From Candidatus Sumerlaeota bacterium (GTDB lineage: Bacteria > Sumerlaeota > Sumerlaeia > JADFCT01): DNA of 30,251 nucleotides. The notes under the pieces were generated by a model that worked only from the letters and a program-made list of their open reading frames with translations, was not told the DNA's origin and made no database searches. The translations under genes and the position numbers were made by a program. Positions 23,271 to 30,251 of this stretch are shown here, piece by piece. How positions within the stretch are numbered: the first letter of the stretch is position 1; each line of letters opens with the position of its first letter. The DNA lies in assembly GCA_026398575.1 (NCBI GenBank), contig JAPLSP010000056.1, forward strand, positions 1 to 30,251. Direction: 5' to 3'.

Positions 23271-26192
23271 ATGCCCGCTTTGTCTTGGAATGAAATCCGG
23301 CAACGCGCGATCTTGTTTTCGCGCGAATGGAAAGGCGCCCAAAACGAGCGCGCCGAGGCGCAGACTTTCTGGAATGAGTTCTTCCAGGTCTTCGGTATCC
23401 GCCGCCGCACGGTGGCTTCCTTCGAGGAACCTGTCAAGAGCATCAAAAATATTTATCATCGGATTGACCTCTTCTGGAAAGGCCGCCTGTTGGCCGAGCA
23501 CAAGAGCGCCGGCGCGGAACTGGACAAAGCGCAATCGCAGGCGTTCCGGTACATCCAGGAACTGGCTGCCGCAAATCGCGAAGATGAAATCCCGCGCTAC
23601 GTCATCCTGAGCGACTTCGACCGCATGGTTCTCTTCGACCTCGAGCCGGAGGAAGGCGATCAGAAACGCGTTGAATTTTCGCTTTCCGAACTTCACACCT
23701 TTATCAAGCACTTCGCCTTTTTCATCGGCCAGAAAATCCACAGGTTCGGCGAAGAGGATGAGGCCAATCTCAAGGCTGCCGCCATCATGGCCGGGCTGCA
23801 TGACGCCTTGCGCGAGGGACAATTCGATACGAGCGCTATTGAACGCCTCCTGGTAAGACTTCTCTTTTGTCTTTTCGCCGACGATACTGGAATTTTTGAA
23901 CCTGGCCAGTTCGAGCTCTTCATTCAGAACCGCACTCATGAGAATGGCGCCGATCTTGGCGCACAGATCAATGCTCTCTTCGATGTCCTGAATACACCAG
24001 CGGACAGAAGGCCCAGGTATCTGGACGAAGACCTTTCGGCCTTCCCCTTTATCAACGGCGAGCTTTTCCGCGAACACCTGCCCACCGCCGGCTTTAACTC
24101 CGTCATGCGCAACCATCTCCTTGCCGCCTGCCATTTCGACTGGTCCCGCATCTCGCCGGCCATTTTCGGTTCCCTCTTTCAGGGCATCATGGAGGCCAAA
24201 GAACGCCGCCAAATCGGAGCGCATTACACTTCCGAACGCGACATCTTAAAGCTCATCCGCCCGCTTTTTCTCGATGACCTCCACGCCGAATTCGACAGGA
24301 TCAGGAATGACCGATCCACCCGCCGCATAGCGCGTCTCCATGAATTCCAGGAGAAACTGTCGCGACTCAGGTTTCTCGACCCCGCGTGCGGATGCGGAAA
24401 CTTTCTCGTTATCGCGTATCGCGAGCTTCGCCGGCTCGAACTCGAGGCTTTGAGTTTGCTTTCTGATTTTGATAAACAATACCACGCCTTCACAAGCGAT
24501 GAATTGGCCAAGCTTTCCCTGGTGGACGTTCACCAGTTCTATGGCATTGAAATCGGCGAATGGCCCGCCCGAATCGCCGAGACCGCCCTTTGGCTCACCG
24601 ACCATCAGATGAACCTCGAACTCTCAAAGGCCACGGGAAATCTCTTCCAGCGCATCCCCCTCCGCGCCGCGCCACACATCCGTTGCGCCAATGCCCTGCG
24701 GTTCGACTGGAACGAACTGCTCCCTGCCAGGGAATGTTCCTATGTCCTCGGCAATCCGCCGTTTGTTGGCAAGCATCTGATGACTGCAGAGCAAAAGGCT
24801 GACGTTGATCTGGTTTGGGGCGCCTACGAAGGCGCCGCCAGTCTTGACTATGTCTCATGTTGGTATGCAAAAGCTTCGCTGTATGTCAAAGACCGTATGA
24901 TAGACTGTGCTTTTGTTTCCACCAATTCCATCACTCAGGGCGAACAAGCTGCATATCTCTGGAGTTATCTATTTCAGAATGGAATCCATATTAATTTTGC
25001 GCATCGCACCTTCAAGTGGATAAGCGAGGCCAAAGGCGCAGCGCATGTTTATGTTGTGATTATCGGATTTGGCCGAAGCAGACATCCTGAAAAAAGATTG
25101 TATGAGTATTCAAACATAAAGGGCGAACCGGAGCTGACAGTTGTTGATTCCATTAGCCCTTATCTTACGAGCGGTTCGGAGACCATAATTTTTCCACGCA
25201 GCAAGCCGCTGTGCGACGTTCCCGCCACCATCTATGGAAACAAGCCCGCTGATGACGGCGCCCTCATTATTGAAGAAAATGAATATGAAAATATCAGAGT
25301 GAATTATCCCGAGTTATTGAAATATATCAGGCCATTGATTTGCGCGCAGCAGTATCTGCATGGCGAAAAGCGATATTGCTTCTGGCTGAAAGAAAACGAC
25401 GCTCCTGCCGTTCGACATCATCCTTACTTTCGCAAGCGCATTGAGGCCGTTAAGAAATTCAGGCTTGCCAGCAAAAAAAAGCCAACGCAAGAAGCGGCAT
25501 CTAGGTCCTTTTTGTTTGCCGAAATCCGGCAACCGGATCATTCATATATTGTAATTCCACAGCATACTTCGGAGAACCGGACATATATCCCTTTTGGATT
25601 TTTCCCTCCTTCAACGATTGTCCATAATAGTTGCACTGCGCTTCCCAATGCAACTCGCTACCATTTTGGTGTTCTGTCCAGCGTCATGCATATGGCTTGG
25701 GTACGCCAGGTCTGCGGGCGGCTTGAGTTGCGCTATCGCTATTCCGCAAAACTTGTTTACAATAATTTTCCCTGGCCCTCAAATGTGACTCAGACGCAGC
25801 GAGCGAAAGTAGAAGAATGTGCGCAGCGCGTGCTGGATGCGCGGCTGGCCTGTCTGGCCAAAGGCGCCACCTTAGCCGATCTTTATGACCCACTCGTAAC
25901 CCCCGCATCGCTGCTCAGGGCTCACCAAGCCCTCGATCGCGCGGTGGATCGCTGTTACCGCCCACAGAAATTTGAAAATGAACGCGCGCGTGTCGAATAT
26001 CTTTTCCAACTCTATGAGCAACTCACTTCGCCCTTGGCGAAAATGCCTTCCGCGCCTCCTCCTGCGATCATGCGCCGGGCGCCTCGGGCGGCAAAGCAGA
26101 TAGGCAATCCCCTGAGACATGAGCTCAGGATATTCCATAGATCGTCTTCCGTTGAGGAAGACCTATTCGGATTCGGAGGTCAACAACCTTGA
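23271..26192 (+). CDS. MmeI-like type IIL restriction-modification enzyme, copy A
   Basis: A single-chain enzyme of 973 residues that would cut DNA and methylate adenine in its target. The N-terminal nuclease has D66-x9-E76-x-K78 (RIDLFWKGRLLAEHKSAG), the same spacing as D70-x9-ExK82 of MmeI. A helical linker follows. The methyltransferase domain has motif X (GAHYTSERDILKL, 316-328), motif I (LDPACGCGNFL, 369-379; Cys for the more usual Ser) and motif IV NPPF (495-498). The target-recognition region is about 645-835, followed by a conserved C-terminal domain ending EEDLFGFGGQQ. All catalytic residues are intact. MmeI itself is 919 aa. A tandem relative of the same length starts 222 nt downstream. 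Its stop overlaps an ATG (TGATG) opening an 11-codon frame MKMIQLILSAL. Confidence 0.92.
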   Translation: MPALSWNEIRQRAILFSREWKGAQNERAEAQTFWNEFFQVFGIRRRTVASFEEPVKSIKNIYHRIDLFWKGRLLAEHKSAGAELDKAQSQAFRYIQELAAANREDEIPRYVILSDFDRMVLFDLEPEEGDQKRVEFSLSELHTFIKHFAFFIGQKIHRFGEEDEANLKAAAIMAGLHDALREGQFDTSAIERLLVRLLFCLFADDTGIFEPGQFELFIQNRTHENGADLGAQINALFDVLNTPADRRPRYLDEDLSAFPFINGELFREHLPTAGFNSVMRNHLLAACHFDWSRISPAIFGSLFQGIMEAKERRQIGAHYTSERDILKLIRPLFLDDLHAEFDRIRNDRSTRRIARLHEFQEKLSRLRFLDPACGCGNFLVIAYRELRRLELEALSLLSDFDKQYHAFTSDELAKLSLVDVHQFYGIEIGEWPARIAETALWLTDHQMNLELSKATGNLFQRIPLRAAPHIRCANALRFDWNELLPARECSYVLGNPPFVGKHLMTAEQKADVDLVWGAYEGAASLDYVSCWYAKASLYVKDRMIDCAFVSTNSITQGEQAAYLWSYLFQNGIHINFAHRTFKWISEAKGAAHVYVVIIGFGRSRHPEKRLYEYSNIKGEPELTVVDSISPYLTSGSETIIFPRSKPLCDVPATIYGNKPADDGALIIEENEYENIRVNYPELLKYIRPLICAQQYLHGEKRYCFWLKENDAPAVRHHPYFRKRIEAVKKFRLASKKKPTQEAASRSFLFAEIRQPDHSYIVIPQHTSENRTYIPFGFFPPSTIVHNSCTALPNATRYHFGVLSSVMHMAWVRQVCGRLELRYRYSAKLVYNNFPWPSNVTQTQRAKVEECAQRVLDARLACLAKGATLADLYDPLVTPASLLRAHQALDRAVDRCYRPQKFENERARVEYLFQLYEQLTSPLAKMPSAPPPAIMRRAPRAAKQIGNPLRHELRIFHRSSSVEEDLFGFGGQQP

Positions 26193-26328
26193 TGAAGATG
26201 ATCCAGCTTATCTTATCTGCATTATAAACGACGCAATCATCTCGCAGGCGCTGAAGATAAACGCGTCCTGCCAAACTCATCTTTGCCCTTGATCCGCCGC
26301 GCCAGATATCCTTTCCCGGCATAACCCC

Positions 26329-26414
26329 GCGCTAATTTGTATTGTCAGGCGCCTTCCGGCTGCGGCATAGTAACTTCAGCGCTTTGCAAAGCCTTGAAGG
26401 AGCCCGCCCGTCCC
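26329..26414 (+). promoter_or_regulatory. Leader of the second MmeI-like gene, duplicated from the first
   Basis: It matches 23175-23270 except for about 10 missing bases near GCGCTT and scattered changes, and keeps the AAGGAG site 12 nt from the ATG. The hairpin-like block reads GGCGCCTTCCGGCTGC here and CCGCCTTCAGGCTGC upstream of copy A. The region 26193-26328 holds the short 11-codon frame and nothing else recognised. Confidence 0.55.
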
Positions 26415-29336
26415 ATGCCCGCCCTCTCGTGGAACGAAATCTATCAGCGCGCGGTCCTGTTTTCGCGCGAATGGAAAGGTATATCCGACGAACGCGCCGA
26501 AGCGCAGACGTTCTGGAATGAGTTTTTCCAGGTTTTCGGCATCCGCCGCCGCACGGTGGCTTCCTTCGAAGAGCCCGTCAAGAGCCTGAAAGGCGCCTAT
26601 CACCGGATTGATCTCTTCTGGAAAGGGCGCCTGCTGGCCGAACACAAAAGCGCCGGCGCAGCGCTGGACAAGGCGCAATCGCAGGCATTCCAATACATTC
26701 AGGAACTGGCCGCCGCCAATCGAGAAGACGAAATCCCGCGCTACGTCATCCTGAGCGACTTCGACCGCATGGTCCTCTTCGACCTCGAGCCGGAGGAGGG
26801 GGACCAGAAACGCGTTGAATTTCGGCTGTCCGAGTTGCCTGCGCATACCAGGGATTTCGCGTTCTTTATCGGGCAAAAAATCCATCGGTTCCACGAAGAG
26901 GACGAGGCCAATCTCAAGGCCGCTGAGATCATGGCCGGAATTCACGATGCCGTTTGCGAAGGCAAATATGACCCTCATGCGCTCGAACGTTTGCTGGTGC
27001 GCCTGCTCTTTTGCCTATTTGCGGACGACACCGGCATCTTTGAGCCAGGCCAATTCGAACTCTATCTTCAGAACCACACCCGCGAAGACGCCGCCGACTT
27101 CGGACTCCAGCTGAATGCGCTCTTCGAAATGTTGAACACTCCGCCGGACAAGCGGTCCCAGTACCTGGAGGAAGACCTTGTCGCCTTCCCATTCATCAAT
27201 GGCGAGCTCTTTGAAGGAACTCTCCCCACCGCCGGTTTCACCAAAACCATGCGCAGCCATCTCCTGGCTGCGTGCCATTTCGATTGGTCGCGCATTTCGC
27301 CCGCCATCTTCGGCTCGCTCTTCCAGGGCATCATGGGCGCCAAAGAGCGGCGACAGATCGGCGCGCACTACACCTGCGAGCGGGATATTCTGAAACTCAT
27401 CGGGCCGCTTTTTCTCGATGACCTTCGCGCGGAATTCGAGAGGATCAGATGGGACACCTCGACCCGCCTCATGGCCCGCCTCCACGAATTCCAGTCGAAA
27501 CTGGCGCGACTCAAGTTCCTTGATCCCGCCTGCGGATGCGGAAACTTTCTGGTCGTTGCTTATCGTGAATTACGCCTTCTTGAGCTCGATGTGCTCAGGA
27601 CGATTTACAATAAAGGTTTCCCGTCCCCTCTCTTTGCCTCCGATGAATATGCCAAGCTCTCGCAGGTGGATGTTCACCAGTTCCACGGCATCGAAATCGG
27701 CGAATGGCCGGCGCGCATTGCCGAAACGGCGCTCTGGATTACCGATCATCAAATGAATCAGAAACTTTCGGAATTGACGTGCAACCTGTTCCAGCGCATT
27801 CCCCTACGCGCTTCGCCTCACATCCGTTGCGCCAATGCCTTGCGATTCGATTGGAATGATCTCCTTCCGGCAAAGGAATGCTCCTATGTGCTCGGGAATC
27901 CCCCGTTTGTCGGGGCGAAGTATCAGACCCCTGAGCAGAAATCCGATATGAAGCATGTGGCGGAAAAAGTGGAAAACTTTGGCCTTCTGGATTACGTAAC
28001 CTTGTGGTATTTCCGCGCAGTGGAATACATCAAAGGAACGGATATCCGCTGTGCGTTTGTCTCGACCAATTCCATCTCGCAGGGAGAGCAGGTGGGCGTC
28101 CTATGGTCCGAGCTGTTCCGCCATGGCGTGAAAATCCACTTCGCGCATCAAACCTTCGCCTGGATGAGCGAAGCCAAAGGCAAGGCGCATGTGCATGTGG
28201 TAATCATCGGTTTTGGATTGAAGAATATCGAAGGCAAGCGCATTTTCGAATACCAGGTTGTTGATGGCGAGCCATCCGCTATTTCTGTTGCCAATATCGC
28301 GCCGTATCTTGTCGAAGGCAATGATATCACGATCACGAATCGCTCGAAGCCCTTATGCGATGTTCCGGAAATCGGAATCGGCAACAAGCCCATTGACGGC
28401 GGGAATTATCTATTCACGGATAAGGAGAAGAAAGAATTTCTGAAGCGGGAGCCGGGCGCCAGAAAGCTCTTTCATCCATGGATCGGCTCAGAAGAGTTTT
28501 TGCATGGTTATCATCGCTGGTGTCTTTGGCTGGGAGATATTCCGAAGGAGGATCTGGCGGAACTCCCCGAATGCCGGCAGCGCATAAAAGCGGTCAAGCA
28601 ATACCGACTCGATAGCAAGAGCGCGCCGACAAAGAAACTGGCCCAACACCCGAGACGCTTCCATGTGGAAAATTTCCCCAAGGGGCGGTTTTTGGTGATT
28701 CCAGAGGTGAGTTCGGAAAAACGGCATTGGATACCGATGGGCTTTTTATCCGCGCCGGCGATCTGCAGCAATCTGGTCAAACTCATACCCCATGCAACCC
28801 TCTTCCACTTCGGCATCCTGACCAGCGAAATGCACATGGCCTGGGTGCGGCACGTATGCGGGCGATTGGAGTCGCGCTATCGCTACTCTGCCAAGCTAGT
28901 TTACAATAACTTTCCATGGCCGACATGGGCGAAGGATAATCAGCGCAAGAAGGTGGAGGAATGCGCGCAACGCATACTGGATATCAGGGAGCAATTTCTT
29001 GCCGAGCGATGGACGCTGGCGGGGCTCTATGATTACCTATGCGCTCCTTATCAGTTGGTGAAGGCGCATTGGGCCCTCAACTGCGCGGTGGACCGTTGCT
29101 ACCGCCAGCATCGCTTCGCGGACGATCGCGCCCGCGTCGAATATCTATTTCAGCTCTACGAGCAACTCACTTCGCCCCTGGCGAAAACGCCTTCCGCGAC
29201 GCCTTCAACGATCCTGCGCCGGATGAAGAGGACATCGAAGCAAATAGGCAAGCCCGTCGGACATGAGCTCAGGATTTTTCATAGATCGTCTTCCCTTGAG
29301 GAAGACTTATTCGGATTTGGAGATCAACAATTATGA
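26415..29336 (+). CDS. MmeI-like type IIL restriction-modification enzyme, copy B
   Basis: A second 973-residue single-chain enzyme. The same nuclease motif (D66, E76, K78), motif X (GAHYTCERDILKL), motif I (LDPACGCGNFL) and NPPF are intact. In the first 90 residues 81 match copy A, whereas the target-recognition region between KPLCDVP and NNFPWP diverges to clearly less than half identity. The C-terminal domain is again similar (HELRIFHRSSSLEEDLFGFGDQQ). This pattern fits two enzymes with different DNA targets derived by duplication. The start at 26415 is chosen from the match to copy A and the shared AAGGAG; a frame 26 codons longer begins in the leader. The stop codon overlaps the next ATG (ATGA), so the DUF1080 gene may be translated with it. 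Confidence 0.92.
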   Translation: MPALSWNEIYQRAVLFSREWKGISDERAEAQTFWNEFFQVFGIRRRTVASFEEPVKSLKGAYHRIDLFWKGRLLAEHKSAGAALDKAQSQAFQYIQELAAANREDEIPRYVILSDFDRMVLFDLEPEEGDQKRVEFRLSELPAHTRDFAFFIGQKIHRFHEEDEANLKAAEIMAGIHDAVCEGKYDPHALERLLVRLLFCLFADDTGIFEPGQFELYLQNHTREDAADFGLQLNALFEMLNTPPDKRSQYLEEDLVAFPFINGELFEGTLPTAGFTKTMRSHLLAACHFDWSRISPAIFGSLFQGIMGAKERRQIGAHYTCERDILKLIGPLFLDDLRAEFERIRWDTSTRLMARLHEFQSKLARLKFLDPACGCGNFLVVAYRELRLLELDVLRTIYNKGFPSPLFASDEYAKLSQVDVHQFHGIEIGEWPARIAETALWITDHQMNQKLSELTCNLFQRIPLRASPHIRCANALRFDWNDLLPAKECSYVLGNPPFVGAKYQTPEQKSDMKHVAEKVENFGLLDYVTLWYFRAVEYIKGTDIRCAFVSTNSISQGEQVGVLWSELFRHGVKIHFAHQTFAWMSEAKGKAHVHVVIIGFGLKNIEGKRIFEYQVVDGEPSAISVANIAPYLVEGNDITITNRSKPLCDVPEIGIGNKPIDGGNYLFTDKEKKEFLKREPGARKLFHPWIGSEEFLHGYHRWCLWLGDIPKEDLAELPECRQRIKAVKQYRLDSKSAPTKKLAQHPRRFHVENFPKGRFLVIPEVSSEKRHWIPMGFLSAPAICSNLVKLIPHATLFHFGILTSEMHMAWVRHVCGRLESRYRYSAKLVYNNFPWPTWAKDNQRKKVEECAQRILDIREQFLAERWTLAGLYDYLCAPYQLVKAHWALNCAVDRCYRQHRFADDRARVEYLFQLYEQLTSPLAKTPSATPSTILRRMKRTSKQIGKPVGHELRIFHRSSSLEEDLFGFGDQQL

Positions 29337-30157
29337 AAAACAGATTCACCTCGCTCGCAGTCAGCACAGGAGCGCTTGCCGCGATTTTCGCGGTTTTGAC
29401 GCTTACAATGCTGCTTGCCGCTTCGGCGCCTGCCGCAGAGCGGGAGTACGCCAAAGACGGTTCCGGGGTTTATGGCTACAGGGATACGCCCGTGCTTCCG
29501 TGGTGCGGATTTCGAGTGCATGACTGCGACCGGCCCGCGCCCAAGCGCGCCAATCTGGGGCCGGTTCCGCCATCCACGCCGCCGCCCGCCGGCGCAGTTG
29601 TGCTCTTTGACGGCAAGGATTTGTCGAAGTGGGAGAAGTCCGACTGCAAGGTTGTGGACGGCTGCATCGAGGCGGCGAGCAGCAACTTGACGAGCAAGGA
29701 GAGTTTCAGCAGCTGCCAGATTCATCTGGAGTACATGGGGCCGGCCGATTTCAAAGGAGTGTGGAGCAATCAGGGCAACAACGGCGTGTTCCTGATGGGA
29801 TTGTATGAAATCCAGATCTTCGATTCCTTCAACGAAAAAATTTATCCCGACGGCATGGCCGGAGCAATATACGGCCAGACGCCGCCGCTGGTGAACGCCT
29901 GCCGCGCTCCCGGCGAATGGCAATCTTTCGACATCACCTTCTCGCCGGCGCTGTTTGAAGGCGATAAACTCACGCAGCCGGCGCGCGTCACCATTATGCA
30001 CAATGGCGTCGTCGTGCAGAACAACGAGGAAATTCGCGGCGAGACCGGTCATCGCATCATGCCGTCATACAAAAAGAAAATCAGCAAGGGGCCGCTGGTG
30101 TTCGGAGGGCACGGCTGTCCTGTGCGCTTCCGCAACGTCTGGGTCAAACCGCTCTGA
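29333..30157 (+). CDS. Secreted DUF1080 (3-keto-disaccharide hydrolase domain) protein
   Basis: A 274-residue exported protein with a signal peptide (to about ASAPAA). The DUF1080 domain starts at VVLFDGKDLSKWE and continues with FKGVWSNQGNNGVFLMGLYEIQIFDSF and GPLVFGGHGCPVRFRNVWV, the usual concanavalin-like beta-sandwich signatures; some members hydrolyse 3-keto-glycosides. The 80 residues before it include a proline-rich linker (RYDTPVLPW ... PSTPPPAG). Its ATG is inside the stop of the MmeI-like gene (29333-29336), with GGAG 10 nt upstream. A restriction enzyme coupled to a secreted sugar-binding protein makes no obvious sense, so the junction may be an accident of the duplication. Confidence 0.87.
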   Translation: MKNRFTSLAVSTGALAAIFAVLTLTMLLAASAPAAEREYAKDGSGVYGYRDTPVLPWCGFRVHDCDRPAPKRANLGPVPPSTPPPAGAVVLFDGKDLSKWEKSDCKVVDGCIEAASSNLTSKESFSSCQIHLEYMGPADFKGVWSNQGNNGVFLMGLYEIQIFDSFNEKIYPDGMAGAIYGQTPPLVNACRAPGEWQSFDITFSPALFEGDKLTQPARVTIMHNGVVVQNNEEIRGETGHRIMPSYKKKISKGPLVFGGHGCPVRFRNVWVKPL

Positions 30158-30209
30158 GTGTCCTGATTCATAAAGTCAGTTGAGAATTATTATTGCTTCA
30201 GGAGAATGT

Positions 30210-30251
30210 AATGCGGCTGGAAGCGGCGCCAGCATTTGGAGTGCGGTTGCT
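30210..30251 (+). repeat. Half copy of the dispersed palindromic element, cut by the window edge
   Basis: It reads AATGCGGCTGGAAGCGGCGC and continues as in 16628-16668, with only four differences in the visible arm. AGGAGA lies about 6 nt before the ATG at 30211, the best ribosome-binding site among the copies, and the frame encodes MRLEAAPAFGVRL. CTGATTCATAAA occurs upstream (30165 region) as it does before the full copy. The loop and right arm lie beyond the window. Confidence 0.85.

Noticed and set aside
23223..24224. Open 333-codon minus-strand frame over the start of the first MmeI-like gene
   Set aside because: The plus strand has catalytic motifs conserved in the paralogue; a similar minus-strand shadow over the second copy follows from duplication.
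23271..29336. BREX/PglX or type I HsdM-HsdS identity for the methyltransferases
   Set aside because: Both carry an N-terminal D-x9-ExK nuclease and their own target-recognition region in one 973-aa chain, and no brx, hsdR or hsdS genes are nearby.

Overview
The window looks like a GC-rich contig from an uncultured bacterium of the Planctomycetes-Verrucomicrobia-Lentisphaerae (PVC) group or a neighbouring phylum such as Hydrogenedentota or Sumerlaeota. The basis is gene content: two secreted PQQ-type beta-propellers (one with a WPQFRGP start), a DUF1080 protein, two prenyltransferase/squalene-cyclase-repeat proteins, a GH74-like Asp-box propeller and several large secreted carbohydrate-type proteins. 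This is inference from family distribution; no rRNA or other phylogenetic marker is present. No tRNA, rRNA, CRISPR array or transposase gene was recognised.

Layout. (1) 1-3.7 kb, minus strand: a GYF-domain protein, a secreted PQQ propeller and a broken GDSL hydrolase, spaced 58 nt apart like an operon. (2) 3.9-4.6 kb, plus: an NYN-domain RNase-like gene with a clear sigma-70-type promoter and a UUCG hairpin in its leader. (3) 4.9-11.9 kb, minus: a Fic-family gene whose stop overlaps the ribosome binding site of a GH74-like protein, then a large secreted carbohydrate-type protein. Seven alternating copies of one motif, mostly 20-21 bp apart, precede the Fic gene. (4) 12.5-18.3 kb, plus: an uncharacterised TIM-barrel-type protein, an arabinose/fucose-isomerase-like protein and a secreted DUF4832-type protein; a plausible sugar-processing set. 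(5) 18.4-23 kb: two prenyltransferase-repeat proteins, a glycosidase-like C-terminal remnant and a second PQQ propeller. (6) 23.3-29.3 kb: two tandem MmeI-like (type IIL) restriction-modification enzymes, both exactly 973 aa, duplicated together with their leaders; the second overlaps a DUF1080 gene by ATGA.

Repeats are the other theme. A palindromic element (full copy 16628-16788) recurs as half copies at 1-36, 19720-19815 and 30210-30251, so both window ends lie in it, as expected if assembly stopped at a dispersed repeat. Every copy opens with an in-frame ATG and a related peptide, and paired base changes keep the inner stem. Four other gene gaps hold tandem or inverted repeats of short units (7, 9, about 10 and 15 bp).

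The most unusual items are the Fic operator-like array with a degenerate Fic motif, the palindrome that stays open as a small ORF, and the tandem MmeI-like pair with divergent target-recognition regions.
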